Assembly: GCF_002150785.1 (NCBI RefSeq) | Contig: NZ_MTAZ01000004.1 | Coordinates: 372,001 to 436,000, forward strand | Direction: 5' to 3' | From: Arenibacter amylolyticus | GTDB taxonomy: Bacteria; Bacteroidota; Bacteroidia; Flavobacteriales; Flavobacteriaceae | Length of the DNA stretch: 64,000 nt | Shown here: positions 23,105 through 32,229 of the stretch, piece after piece | Position numbering within the stretch: position 1 is the stretch's first letter | How the letters are laid out: the number at the start of each line of letters is the position of its first letter | Notes under the pieces: model-generated | The model's database searches: none | Seen by the model: only the letters and a program-made list of their open reading frames with translations | Told to the model about the DNA's origin: nothing | Position numbers and translations under genes: made by a program

Positions 23105-25285
23105 ATGAGACTTTTTTATTTTTTTCTTGTTCTTACCCTCCTATCCTGCAAAACAAACCAAGATGTATCGGAAATGGAGGCCTGGAAGGCCCAAGCGGAA
23201 AGGGTGACTATTATTAGGGACAATTTTGGCGTTCCGCATATTTATGGGAAGACAGATGCCGATGCAGTTTTTGGACTGCTGTACGCGCAATGTGAAGACG
23301 ATTTTAATAGGGTAGAACAAAATTATATATGGGCCACCGGGAGATTGGCAGAGGTAGAAGGTGAGGAGGCTATTTACAGTGACCTAAGAGCCCGCTTGTT
23401 TATGACCGAGGAAGAGGCAATTGCTAACTATGAAGCGAGTCCCGCTTGGTTAAGGGAGCTTTGTAAGGCTTTTGCCGATGGAATAAATTACTACCTGCAC
23501 ACCCACCCAGAGGTAAAACCTAAACTTCTGACCCGTTTTGAGCCATGGATGCCCATGTATTTTAGTGAGGGATCTATTGGCGGCGATATAGAGCGGGTAG
23601 CTACCCAAAAAATAAAAGCTTTTTACGAAAGCGGGAGGGCCCTTCCAGAAATGGAGGTTTATAAACAAGAAGAACAAAAGAAACAAGAGGAGCCACAAGG
23701 TTCTAATGGGATTGCCATTTCTGGGGATCTTACGGAGTCCGGGAATCCCCTGCTCCTGATAAATCCGCATACCTCATTTTATTTTAGGGGTGAGGTGCAT
23801 ATGGTTAGTGAGGAGGGGCTTAACGCCTATGGGGCGGTTACTTGGGGCCAATTCTTTGTATACCAGGGGTTCAATGAAAAAACAGGATGGATGCATACCT
23901 CTACCTATACCGATGTGATGGACGAGTTTATGGAAACTATTGTACGGCAAAATGATGAGTTGTATTATGTATATGGAGAGGAATTACGTTCAGTTGAAAG
24001 TTCGGATATTCACCTGAAATATTTGGAGGATGGGGTGCTAAAGGAAAAGACATTTCCGGCCTACCATACCCACCATGGTCCCATAACCCATATGGTTGAA
24101 GATAGGTGGGTAGCCACGGCCATGATGTGGGAACCAAAAACAGCATTGGAGCAGTCCTTTATTAGAACAAAACAGACGGGTTATAAAGGGTTTAGGGAAA
24201 TGATGGACATGCGTACCAATTCTTCCAATAACACCGTATATGCGGATGCTGAGGGGAATATCGCTTATTTTCACGGAAATTTTATACCAAAGCGAGATAC
24301 TATTTTTGATTACTCTAAGCCTGTAGATGGAAGCGATCCAAGAACCGATTGGCAAGGGCTGCACAGCGTAGATGAAAATATCCTATTGTTGAATCCCCAA
24401 AATGGATGGTTGCAAAACTGTAATTCAACTCCCTATACCGCTGCGTTGGAGTTTAGCCCTAAAAGAGGGGATTATCCCAACTATATGTCAATAGATAGGG
24501 AGAATTTTAGAGGGGTGCATGCTATCAATTTATTGAAAGACAGGGATGGTTTTACCATAGACAATTTAATAAGCTTGGCGCACGATCCCTACCTGCCCGC
24601 TTTTGAAAAGCTTATTCCTGGCTTGGTGGAGGCTTTTGATAGGCTAAACCCTAAAAATGATGCCCTAAAGGGACCTATAGAGGTATTGCGCCAATGGGAT
24701 TTGAAGACCTCCACGGAGGCCGTTGGGATGACCCTAGCCCATTACTATGGTACGCATTACCGCAATAAGGCAGACTTGCCCAATAATATGAGTGATATGG
24801 AAGCCATAAACTATCTTGGTACCCAGTCGCCATTATCGGAGCGATTGGCAGCTTTCACAGAGGTGGTAGAACGCTTGGAGGCCGATTTTGGAACGTGGAA
24901 CCTACCGTGGGGGGAAGTAAACAGATACCAACGTATCAATGGGGATATCCGCCAACCCTTTAATGACTCATTGCCCAGTATACCAATTGGATATGCTTCT
25001 GGGCGTTGGGGTGCCTTGGCAGCTTATGGGGCTAGGTATAACAACAATACCAAGAAAATATATGGTACTCGCGGCAATAGTTTTGTAGCGGTAGTAGAAT
25101 TTGGGGAGAAGGTGAAGGCAAAGAGTATCTTGGCAGGCGGACAAAGTGGGGATCCATCTTCCCCTCATTTTGACGATCAGGCCAAGCGCTTTGCCAATGC
25201 AGATTTTAAGGACGTTCTATTTTATAAGGAAGATGTACTTAAAAGGGCTCAGGAGACCTATATTCCTGGAGAGAGGAAACGCTAA
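23105..25285 (+). CDS. Penicillin acylase-family (Ntn-hydrolase) lipoprotein
   Basis: A 726-residue member of the penicillin amidase/acyl-homoserine-lactone acylase family. The signal peptide ends with lipobox TLLSC (Cys15). The alpha subunit region (about 30-199, VTIIRDNFGVPHIYGKTDADAVFGLLYAQ) precedes the autocleavage site at Gly199-Ser200, where Ser200 of QGSNGIAISG would become the N-terminal nucleophile of the beta subunit. The acidic linker just before it (KQEEQKKQEEPQ) is the excised-spacer region. Later landmarks, NPHTSFYFRGEVH and NNTVYADAEGNIAYFHGNFIP, fit the oxyanion-hole region. Substrates in the family are amide-linked acyl compounds including quorum signals and beta-lactams. 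It is monocistronic. Confidence 0.92.
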   Translation: MRLFYFFLVLTLLSCKTNQDVSEMEAWKAQAERVTIIRDNFGVPHIYGKTDADAVFGLLYAQCEDDFNRVEQNYIWATGRLAEVEGEEAIYSDLRARLFMTEEEAIANYEASPAWLRELCKAFADGINYYLHTHPEVKPKLLTRFEPWMPMYFSEGSIGGDIERVATQKIKAFYESGRALPEMEVYKQEEQKKQEEPQGSNGIAISGDLTESGNPLLLINPHTSFYFRGEVHMVSEEGLNAYGAVTWGQFFVYQGFNEKTGWMHTSTYTDVMDEFMETIVRQNDELYYVYGEELRSVESSDIHLKYLEDGVLKEKTFPAYHTHHGPITHMVEDRWVATAMMWEPKTALEQSFIRTKQTGYKGFREMMDMRTNSSNNTVYADAEGNIAYFHGNFIPKRDTIFDYSKPVDGSDPRTDWQGLHSVDENILLLNPQNGWLQNCNSTPYTAALEFSPKRGDYPNYMSIDRENFRGVHAINLLKDRDGFTIDNLISLAHDPYLPAFEKLIPGLVEAFDRLNPKNDALKGPIEVLRQWDLKTSTEAVGMTLAHYYGTHYRNKADLPNNMSDMEAINYLGTQSPLSERLAAFTEVVERLEADFGTWNLPWGEVNRYQRINGDIRQPFNDSLPSIPIGYASGRWGALAAYGARYNNNTKKIYGTRGNSFVAVVEFGEKVKAKSILAGGQSGDPSSPHFDDQAKRFANADFKDVLFYKEDVLKRAQETYIPGERKR

Positions 25286-25317
25286 GGGCTATTTAATCAG
25301 GGTTTATTTACGGGTTT

Positions 25318-25959
25318 TTATTCCTTAACCACAATAATGGTCGCTTTAGATCCGGTGGATAAATTCCACATATTGGAGTGAATCAATTTACCCTGGTCGT
25401 CGTATACGTTTACCTGGGCTGTATTGGGTCCGGAAGTACCCTGATTTAAGGCTTCAAAGTCTATTCTATTAAACCCTTTTTTAAGGTCTAGATTAATACC
25501 CTTGAATGCACCTGTAAGAAATACGTTGGGTTCTACCACTTCATCGTTTAGGGAAACCTTAATTCGGTCCCCATCAACATATTCATGATCGCGGTACATG
25601 ACACCCACAAATTTACCGTTGGTCTTAACATCACCCAGATACATATCCCCAAAATAGGTAGAGGAGCTCTTGCTCTCTTTTTCCCGCACCTTAGGGTCTA
25701 GCTTTAGGTTATGGCCCGCTTGAATTAAGTTTCGGGTGGGGAGCATATTAATTTGTCTGGCCGTCAGGGAATCCCTTAGATTGCTCGTAGGCTTCTTGTC
25801 TAGTACCGAAGGTATCTTTAGGATAGTGCTTTCCTCTGGCTTATCCATGGTACTCCTATCCCCTTTAATTATTAATGGCTGTGTTGTAGGAAGGTCTGTC
25901 TGCGCCCTCCCCAAATTGGAAACTAGAAATACGATAAAACACAAATAAATAATTCTCAT
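25318..25959 (-). CDS. Secreted protein of unknown function
   Basis: A 213-residue protein with a signal peptide cleaved after LGRAQ (residue 20) and no lipobox. I do not recognise the family. The N-terminal half (about 22-100) is polar and probably disordered (KGDRSTMDKPEESTILK). The C-terminal half (about 100-213) is beta-rich: FGDMYLGDVKTNGKFVGVMYRDHEYVDGDRIKVSLNDE, then GINLDLKKGFNRIDFEALNQGTSGPNTAQVNVYDDQG, a pattern reminiscent of a jelly-roll or carbohydrate-binding-like sandwich. No catalytic motif is visible. It is convergent with the acylase gene, 32 bases between stops. Confidence 0.68.
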   Translation of the reverse strand: MRIIYLCFIVFLVSNLGRAQTDLPTTQPLIIKGDRSTMDKPEESTILKIPSVLDKKPTSNLRDSLTARQINMLPTRNLIQAGHNLKLDPKVREKESKSSSTYFGDMYLGDVKTNGKFVGVMYRDHEYVDGDRIKVSLNDEVVEPNVFLTGAFKGINLDLKKGFNRIDFEALNQGTSGPNTAQVNVYDDQGKLIHSNMWNLSTGSKATIIVVKE

Positions 25960-26114
25960 AAGGCCAGTTCTAGCTACGGTTGACCTACAAAAATATCAAA
26001 TACCTTGCCAACAATAGATTAAATGCTTGTTAAATTAAGCCTTATTCTGGGGAGGTTGGGAGGTTGATAGGTTATGTTCTTCTTTGCATCCTTTTTTTAT
26101 TGAAGCAGGTTTGT

Positions 26115-27227
26115 TTATAGGGTGATTTTATTGTTGCGTGCTGCCACTTTCCAGCTTCCTGTTATGGTCCCGTCTACAGCTGTTAAAACCCGATTGTACT
26201 TTGCCACTGTAGGGCAGATGTGAAGGGGGATGGCATAGGCCAAGGCCCCAATCTTAGGTTGCGAATCCTGGGGGCAATGGACCACCAAATGCTCCTCGCT
26301 TTGCCCGGTTTGTTCTGTATTGGAGACATTTAAAAAATGTATCCTAGGTAGTTCCTTTTCACAGGCCACCCATTTATGGCCCAAATCAAAACATAGCATA
26401 TCCGTATTAGGCTTGCTAACTATCCTGGTAAGGAGCACTGCGGCCGGAAGGAATGCTAAATCTTTAAAGGAGTTGCCATAGCCGGCATCCCATAATAGCG
26501 TGGTTCCCGGACTGGTTTCTACCCCTTGTCTTTCGGCATGAAACGGAAAGGTAGGGGAGCCGCCAGCGATAATTGTAGGTACGGGGATATGTGCGTCTTC
26601 CAACGACTTTTTAAGTGCTAATACAGGAGCAAAATCCCGGTCGCATGTCTTTTTACGTGCTATAGGGTCCTTATCCCGGATATGGCCATCGTATACATGC
26701 AAGCCACTGGCTATAAGGTGAGGATGTTTATGGATTGCTTTATAGAGCTCCTCTGCAGCAGTACCCGGTACTATTCCACTTCTGTTCATCCCATTGTTAA
26801 TATCTACCCAAAGGGAGATTTTCAGGTTCTTTTCAGCAGCCCTGTTGGCAATCTCCATAGCAATCTCCAGATTATCCGTAATTGTAGAGAAATGGGCCTC
26901 TGGGAAGGTAGCTATTAGGGAGAAAAATCGCGCTATGTTTGCCCCTACTGGCTGCATGGCCAAAAGGATGTCCTTGGCTCCGCATTGCCCCAGCAATTCT
27001 GCTTCGGCAATAGTGGCACATTTAAACTTATTAATTCCAGCTTGTAGTTGTAGCTGAACAATCTCGGCCATTTTATGGGTTTTTATATGTGGCCTTAAAT
27101 ACTGCGCCCCTCCTGCTATCTGGATCATGGTCTTAATATTTTCCGCTATCCGCTCAGGATAAACCACTAGGGAAGGCGTAAGGATGTTGTTGGTTTCGGT
27201 AAGGGTATACCAATCTTTTGTTGTCAT
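26115..27227 (-). CDS. D-serine dehydratase / D-threonine aldolase-family PLP enzyme
   Basis: A 370-residue fold-type III PLP enzyme with an alanine-racemase-like barrel (about 15-250) and a C-terminal beta domain. The PLP lysine is Lys49 in LRPHIKTHKMAE. The metal site near the C-terminus reads HICPT with His336 and Cys338. From the literature, zinc D-serine dehydratase uses His-x-Cys, while Mn D-threonine aldolase uses His-x-Asp, so the sequence favours D-serine dehydratase (D-serine to pyruvate and ammonia). The gene upstream on the same strand is a GntP-family permease, the family of the D-serine importer DsdX. The pair is therefore a probable D-serine (or related D-hydroxy amino acid) utilisation unit. 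Confidence 0.85.
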   Translation of the reverse strand: MTTKDWYTLTETNNILTPSLVVYPERIAENIKTMIQIAGGAQYLRPHIKTHKMAEIVQLQLQAGINKFKCATIAEAELLGQCGAKDILLAMQPVGANIARFFSLIATFPEAHFSTITDNLEIAMEIANRAAEKNLKISLWVDINNGMNRSGIVPGTAAEELYKAIHKHPHLIASGLHVYDGHIRDKDPIARKKTCDRDFAPVLALKKSLEDAHIPVPTIIAGGSPTFPFHAERQGVETSPGTTLLWDAGYGNSFKDLAFLPAAVLLTRIVSKPNTDMLCFDLGHKWVACEKELPRIHFLNVSNTEQTGQSEEHLVVHCPQDSQPKIGALAYAIPLHICPTVAKYNRVLTAVDGTITGSWKVAARNNKITL

Positions 27228-27389
27228 CTGTCGTCATTTTAATTGCCTTGAAATCATGTGAGGAATTGCCTGCGTTGGCTGAACTTTTGATGTTCCAAAG
27301 GCTTTCAACCTTAAAGCTACTGTGTTTGGAAGGGAATGCCAAGCGCAACTTCATAATTCTTTTGGAGCTATTATTAAATGTGCTTGTAT

Positions 27390-28706
27390 TTAGAGGAATA
27401 GATTTAGAACCAATACCCCTACTAAGCCCATCACGCCTACGGTTGTTTCCATAACGGTCCAAGTGCGCAGGGTTTCGTTTACGGTTAGGTTAAAATATTC
27501 CTTGAAAAGCCAAAAACCGCTATCGTTCACATGCGAAAGCATTAAACTACCAGATCCTATGGCAAGGACCATTAATTCCGGACTGGTACCAGTGGCCGAT
27601 ACCAAGGGTAAAACGATTCCGGCGGTAGTGAGACCCGCAACGGTGGCAGAGCCTACACAGACCCTAATAACCGTGGCTACCATCCAGGCAAGAACAAGGG
27701 GGGATAGGGCAGAGTCTTTTAAAATTTCTGCAATATATAAACTCACTCCACTGTCTATAAGTACTTGTTTTAAGGCTCCGGCCCCTGCGATGATAAGTAG
27801 AATCATGGTAATCCCAGATATCCCACTGCTAACCGAACCCATAATTTCCGGCATTTTTTTGCCCCTGGCCAATCCTAGGGTGTAAATAGCCACTAATACA
27901 GATAAGAGCATGGCCACTACCGGATTCCCAATAAAATGTAGGAAGGGAAGAAGAGGATTTTCTGCTGGGATGAAGAGATCTGCCAAGGTAGCCATCACAA
28001 TCAGGAGAATGGGCAGCAATGCAGTAAAGATACTGGTTGCCATTCCGGGCATCTCCGACTCCTTTAGGATACGTGGGTTTACAAATTCTTTTAAAGGGGT
28101 GGCAGTAATATTCTTTATAGTACGGGAAAATAAGGGGCCTGCAACAATAATGGCAGGGATGGCGATGATGATTCCGTACAAGAGGGTTTTTCCAATATCT
28201 GCATTAAAAGTGGTGGCTATGGCCGTTGGGGCAGGGTGCGGGGGTAAGTAACCGTGTGTAACGGATAGGGCAGCAATCATAGGAAGCCCAACGTATAAGA
28301 GAGGAAGCCGGGTAGCGGCAGCAATAGTAAAAATTAAGGGAATAAGAATAACAAAACCTACGGAGTAAAACATGGGGATTCCCACAATAAAACCAGTGAG
28401 CACCAAGGCCCATTGTATGTTTTTAGTGCCAAATTTGGCTACCAAACGGCTAGTGATCTGTTGTGCTGCTCCACTGTCTGCTACTAGTTTTCCCAGCATA
28501 GCCCCTAATCCCAAAATCATGACCAAAAAACCAAGCGTGCTCCCAATTCCATTCTGAATGGATTGGACCAAGAGTTCCAACTCCATGCCCTCGGCAATGC
28601 CAACCCCTAGTGAAACAATGATAAAGGCAATAAAGGCGTTGAGCTTAAATCTGGCAATTAGGATAAAGAGGAGTACTATCCCAAGGACTACGATCAGTAA
28701 AGGCAT
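27390..28706 (-). CDS. GntP/DsdX-family permease
   Basis: A 438-residue inner-membrane proton symporter with about 12 predicted transmembrane segments. Family landmarks are LGAMLGKLVADSGAAQQI, LPPHPAPTAIATTFNADIGK and GSATVAGLTTAGIV with LSHVNDSGFWLFKEY toward the C-terminus. GntP members import gluconate, related hexonates, or D-serine (DsdX). No gluconate kinase or dehydratase is nearby. Its downstream neighbour on the same strand, 162 bases away, is the D-serine dehydratase/D-threonine aldolase-family enzyme, which favours a D-amino-acid substrate. The 162-base gap contains no gene that I can support. Confidence 0.9.
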   Translation of the reverse strand: MPLLIVVLGIVLLFILIARFKLNAFIAFIIVSLGVGIAEGMELELLVQSIQNGIGSTLGFLVMILGLGAMLGKLVADSGAAQQITSRLVAKFGTKNIQWALVLTGFIVGIPMFYSVGFVILIPLIFTIAAATRLPLLYVGLPMIAALSVTHGYLPPHPAPTAIATTFNADIGKTLLYGIIIAIPAIIVAGPLFSRTIKNITATPLKEFVNPRILKESEMPGMATSIFTALLPILLIVMATLADLFIPAENPLLPFLHFIGNPVVAMLLSVLVAIYTLGLARGKKMPEIMGSVSSGISGITMILLIIAGAGALKQVLIDSGVSLYIAEILKDSALSPLVLAWMVATVIRVCVGSATVAGLTTAGIVLPLVSATGTSPELMVLAIGSGSLMLSHVNDSGFWLFKEYFNLTVNETLRTWTVMETTVGVMGLVGVLVLNLFL

Positions 28707-28831
28707 AGGGTTGGTTTTGAGGGTTCGTTGGTTTTTAATCTTTAAATATACTATTTATTAACCTAGATGTAAATAGCACCTTTTGCTTAATTTTTTTTGA
28801 TCAATGGTAAAAAAAATAAGGAACCCCTAAG

Positions 28832-29407
28832 TTAAAAGGAGTAGGTAAAACTTAGGGTGTAATAGTCCCTGCCGCTAGAAAATCCAAGGTTCATAGTATT
28901 GTTAACATACGGTTTGGTGAATAAGTAAGTGCTTCCAATTCCAATGAGGGCGCCGGCAGAAACATCCCAAAAATCGTGGTATCCATCCGGTGCTTCTGTT
29001 CTGCTCACTGCAACAATGGTTGCCAGAATATAGGCCGGAATACCGTACTTATTACCGTACCTTCGCTGTATAAAGGAGGCCCCGGAAAAGGCAGATGAGG
29101 TGTGTCCAGAAGGGAACGAATCGTAGAGTTCCCTGCCCTCGGGCCTTTTCTTTTTGGTCAGTTTTTTTAAGGAATAGGTAAGTGCCATAGTGGTCGCATA
29201 GGAGAAAGCCAGTTTTTTGGTCCCTTGGTAATCTTTATGGAGCAAGGTCATGATTCCTGCACTAAGCGGTAAGGCCATTTGTAGGACGTCGCCTGTATCT
29301 TCCAAAGCATACTCCCATTGCTCGTGCCCTCCTTCTGTATCTTGGGCATACCCCAAACAACCAAATAAAAGGCAAACCCATATCAGCGAGTGGGAAGTTA
29401 TTTTCAT
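28832..29407 (-). CDS. PAP2-family phosphatase
   Basis: A 191-residue protein. I start at the ATG at 29407 because it gives a signal peptide (MKITSHSLIW to CLGYAQ); the longer reading to 29500 has an implausible leader. The three PAP2 motifs are K-x6-RP (Lys81 to Arg88), PSGH (99-102) with His102, and SR...H...D (Ser135, Arg136, His144, Asp148); the last has 7 residues between Arg and His where the consensus has 5. With only weak membrane segments, the catalytic domain is probably periplasmic or surface-exposed. Such enzymes hydrolyse lipid phosphates, undecaprenyl pyrophosphate or small phosphate esters. Confidence 0.87.
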   Translation of the reverse strand: MKITSHSLIWVCLLFGCLGYAQDTEGGHEQWEYALEDTGDVLQMALPLSAGIMTLLHKDYQGTKKLAFSYATTMALTYSLKKLTKKKRPEGRELYDSFPSGHTSSAFSGASFIQRRYGNKYGIPAYILATIVAVSRTEAPDGYHDFWDVSAGALIGIGSTYLFTKPYVNNTMNLGFSSGRDYYTLSFTYSF

Positions 29408-29659
29408 GGGTAGTGTTTGTTCTTGTAAGATACTAAAAATTGAGTAGGCATAAAAGAAGGACGCCCCTTGGAAATTAGGGGTGGCTTTGTTTTGGTGCAC
29501 ATTGGTTTATTTCGTAACTTTAAAGGAGGCCCTCTTAAGAAATGGAAGGTTAGTTGCTTTTCCCTTTCTTGCTCCCCGTTGATGAAGAAGGTCCGCAAGA
29601 AAGCTCAGACATTTTTTCTACGGAAAAAGTATTAATAGCATCCACATAAAGAATACGCC

Positions 29660-30397
29660 ATGGCACCACCTTTTGTTTTTTTGGTATTGTTCGTATTATT
29701 TCTCCTGTCGGGAATACGAATTGTTTACGAATATAAACGGGCCCTAAAATTTAGGTTCGGTCGGTATATTAAAACCCTGCAACCGGGTTTTAGGTGGATT
29801 ATTCCTATTGTAGAAACTATTCAGGTAGTGGACATTCGGGTGATTACCATTAATATTATTTCCCAGGAAGTAATGACGGAAGACAATGTACCCTGTAGCA
29901 TAGATGGTGTGGTCTTCTTTAGGATTAACGACCCTGAAAAAGCGGTGTTGGAAGTAGAGGAATATCGCTTCGCCATTACGCAATTATCACAGGCTGCCTT
30001 AAGGGATGTTTGTGGAAAAGTGGAATTGGACACCATCTTATCCAAGCGCGAAGAGATGGGAAAAAATATTAAGGCCATTGTAGAATTGGAGACCAAGGAG
30101 TGGGGTATAGAAATAATAGATGTTAAGATCAAGGATATTCAATTGCCCGAAAACATGAAGCGTATGATGGCTAATCAGGCCGAGGCGGAGCGTTCTAGAA
30201 GGGCCAGAATCATTCTCGCCTTGGCCGAGGAGCAGGCAGCCGGAAAACTGCTGGAAGCGGGTAAACTCATAGACCAGTCCCCATCTGCTATTAAGCTGCG
30301 ACTCTATCAAACTCTTTCCAATATTGCCGCCGAAAAAAACTCGACCATTCTATTTCCTTTCCCAGAAGAGGTGCTACCAAGGAAACCAAAACCTTGA
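29660..30397 (+). CDS. Slipin (SPFH/stomatin-family membrane protein)
   Basis: A 245-residue band-7/SPFH protein. One N-terminal transmembrane hairpin-like segment (about 4-22) precedes the SPFH domain (about 23-175). Landmarks are EYKRALKFRFGRY, LQPGFRWIIPIVETIQVVDIR, VTINIISQEVMTEDNVPCSIDGVVFFRI and LRDVCGKVELDTIL, and then a helical oligomerisation tail with NMKRMMANQAEAERSRRARI. Bacterial slipins form membrane microdomain rings and often pair with an NfeD protease-like partner; no nfeD gene is adjacent. It stands alone between the divergent PAP2 gene and the spondin-domain gene. Confidence 0.93.
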   Translation: MAPPFVFLVLFVLFLLSGIRIVYEYKRALKFRFGRYIKTLQPGFRWIIPIVETIQVVDIRVITINIISQEVMTEDNVPCSIDGVVFFRINDPEKAVLEVEEYRFAITQLSQAALRDVCGKVELDTILSKREEMGKNIKAIVELETKEWGIEIIDVKIKDIQLPENMKRMMANQAEAERSRRARIILALAEEQAAGKLLEAGKLIDQSPSAIKLRLYQTLSNIAAEKNSTILFPFPEEVLPRKPKP

Positions 30398-30591
30398 TCT
30401 GAAATTCGAAAAATACGCTATACCATCTTGTGACATACATGGAGATGGGTATTTATTGAGCTGGAATTGAAGCGAACAAATGAAAACCTGATGCAAATTT
30501 TTGTAGAACCCAATTATGGGAACTTTTAAAACCCTCCCCGGTTTTTCTTCGTGCGCCTGAGCGTACGAATAATCTAAAAAAAGATGCTATC

Positions 30592-32034
30592 ATGAAAAAG
30601 ACTTCTTTAATACCCCTTTTTGGGGCCGCTATTCTGTTTGGTGCATGCCTTAGCGATGACAACGGGGAATTTATTCCCGTATTTAATTCGGCAGATTTTA
30701 CAGTTACCATAGAAAACGTAGTAATTCCTAAACCTATTTTTCAGTCAGCTGTATTCAATATACCTGAGGGTGCGACGGATCCGGCACCTATTTTTCCAGG
30801 GGATGCCTATGAATTTACTATAAATGCAGGTCCCGTAGTAGTGCCTAATGATGGTGGTACTCGCTTGTCATTTGTGAGTATGTTTGTGCAATCTAACGAC
30901 TTGTTTTTTGCTCCGGCAGAAGAAGGCATCGCCCTTTATGATGCCATGGGTAATCCCATTGGAGCCAACGGCCCGGAAGATGTTACAGACCAAGTACTCT
31001 TATGGGATGCGGGTACGGAGGTGAATGAGGAAACCGGTGGTCCAAATCAGAAACCCCAACAGGATCCGGATGCAGAAGATCAGGGAGTAGATGAAAATGG
31101 GGTGGTGACCCTAGTAGAAAACAATATGGACGCATTTGGGAACGTCATTCCCGATAATAATGCGGTGATCAAAGTAAGCATTGAAAATACAGGGCCTGCC
31201 CAGTTTACCGTTCGGATCGAAAATGTTTCCACTGCCAGTACCATCCCTACTCCGGGACAAGGAGCGGGTACTACTGCTGCAGTACCTTTATCTCCAGGAG
31301 TTTATGTAGTCCATACTTTAGAATCACCATTTTTTGAAGAGGGAAGTGCATTGGCCAATGCCGGTCTTGTACAAAGTGCCGAAGGGGTAGAAAATATCGC
31401 CGAAGATGGTTTTACCGAAGCCTTAGCCGTGGATACCCAAGAAAGTACTGGCTTAATTATTCCCTTGTCCCCTGGGGTATGGGCTGTTCATAGCATGGGT
31501 GTTCATCCAATTTATAGTAGCGGGAATAACGATTTTGGCGAGGGACTGGAAGCTGTGGCAGAAGATGGTGACCCTAGCATGCTACTGGCCTCCCTCCAAG
31601 GTAAAACGGGAGTAGTATCTACGCAGGTATTCAATATTCCCACAGGGGCTACAGACCCAGGGCCAATAGGGCCTGGTGGGAGCTATGCGTTTTCTTTTAC
31701 CGCGATAGAGGGAGATTACCTTTCCTTTGCAACGATGTTCGTACAGAGCAACGACTGGTTTTATGCCTTTTCCGAAAATGGGATTCCACTATTTGAAAAT
31801 AGACAGCCGATTAGTGGAGACATAACTTCACAGGTTTTTCTTTATGATGCAGGTACGGAAATCGATGAGTACCCCGGAGCCGGACTCTCCCAAGTAATTA
31901 GACAGTCTGCTTCCAATACGGGAAGTAATGACCCTGATGCTACGGTAAGGTTGGTGGACCCAACATCCCAACCCAATGTGCCAGAATCTGCAGGAGTTAT
32001 TAAGGTTAGTATTACCGCTACTCCAAGACAATAA
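30592..32034 (+). CDS. Lipoprotein with duplicated spondin-like domain
   Basis: A 480-residue lipoprotein, lipobox ILFGAC (Cys19), with two spondin-N-like units. Unit 1 (about 35-330) has VFNIPEGATDPAPIFPGDAYEF and FVSMFVQSNDLFFAPAEEGIALYD; unit 2 (about 343-480) repeats it as VFNIPTGATDPGPIGPGGSYAF and FATMFVQSNDWFYAFSENGIPLFE. The stretch between also holds two copies of a SPGVxxVH...AEDG segment. The spondin fold is a C2-like beta sandwich, often Ca-binding and extracellular. No partner enzyme is adjacent; a TonB-family gene follows on the same strand, about 195 bases away, with a hairpin between. Function unknown; a surface or adhesive role is possible. Confidence 0.82.
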   Translation: MKKTSLIPLFGAAILFGACLSDDNGEFIPVFNSADFTVTIENVVIPKPIFQSAVFNIPEGATDPAPIFPGDAYEFTINAGPVVVPNDGGTRLSFVSMFVQSNDLFFAPAEEGIALYDAMGNPIGANGPEDVTDQVLLWDAGTEVNEETGGPNQKPQQDPDAEDQGVDENGVVTLVENNMDAFGNVIPDNNAVIKVSIENTGPAQFTVRIENVSTASTIPTPGQGAGTTAAVPLSPGVYVVHTLESPFFEEGSALANAGLVQSAEGVENIAEDGFTEALAVDTQESTGLIIPLSPGVWAVHSMGVHPIYSSGNNDFGEGLEAVAEDGDPSMLLASLQGKTGVVSTQVFNIPTGATDPGPIGPGGSYAFSFTAIEGDYLSFATMFVQSNDWFYAFSENGIPLFENRQPISGDITSQVFLYDAGTEIDEYPGAGLSQVIRQSASNTGSNDPDATVRLVDPTSQPNVPESAGVIKVSITATPRQ

Positions 32035-32046
32035 GCCATAAGTACG

Positions 32047-32082
32047 TTGCCCCATGGCACGAATGCTATGCGAATGGGGCAA
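32047..32082 (+). terminator. Hairpin after the spondin-domain gene
   Basis: A perfect 9-bp stem pairs TTGCCCCAT (32047-32055) with ATGGGGCAA (32074-32082), 12 bases after the stop. It lacks a proper U-run (GTTCTAAAG follows), so it may be a weak terminator or an RNA-stabilising structure. Confidence 0.42.
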
Positions 32083-32167
32083 GTTCTAAAGTTCTTTTCG
32101 GATGAATATATTGCTGAAAAGCCTTCGTAGAACAAGCTTTTTTATTTTTTAAAAAATCTGTCCAAAC

Positions 32168-32203
32168 TGATAATTATCATAGGTAAACCGATAATTATTG
32201 GGG
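32168..32203. promoter_or_regulatory. Two palindromes at 21-bp spacing upstream of tonB (Fur-like)
   Basis: TGATAATTATCA (32168-32179) is a perfect 12-bp palindrome. CCGATAATTATTGG (about 32188-32201) is a near-perfect second copy of the GATAATTAT core; the cores are 21 bases apart, i.e. two helical turns. GATAAT-type inverted repeats resemble Fur-family operators. The pair ends about 27 bases before the TonB start codon, so a bound protein would cover the promoter. Confidence 0.42.
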
Positions 32204-32229
32204 AAATTAGAGTGACAATTTGTACCGTC

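Noticed and set aside
27154-27462. 102-codon minus-strand ORF between the GntP permease and the D-serine dehydratase-like gene
   Set aside because: Overlaps both real genes in another frame and has no family resemblance.
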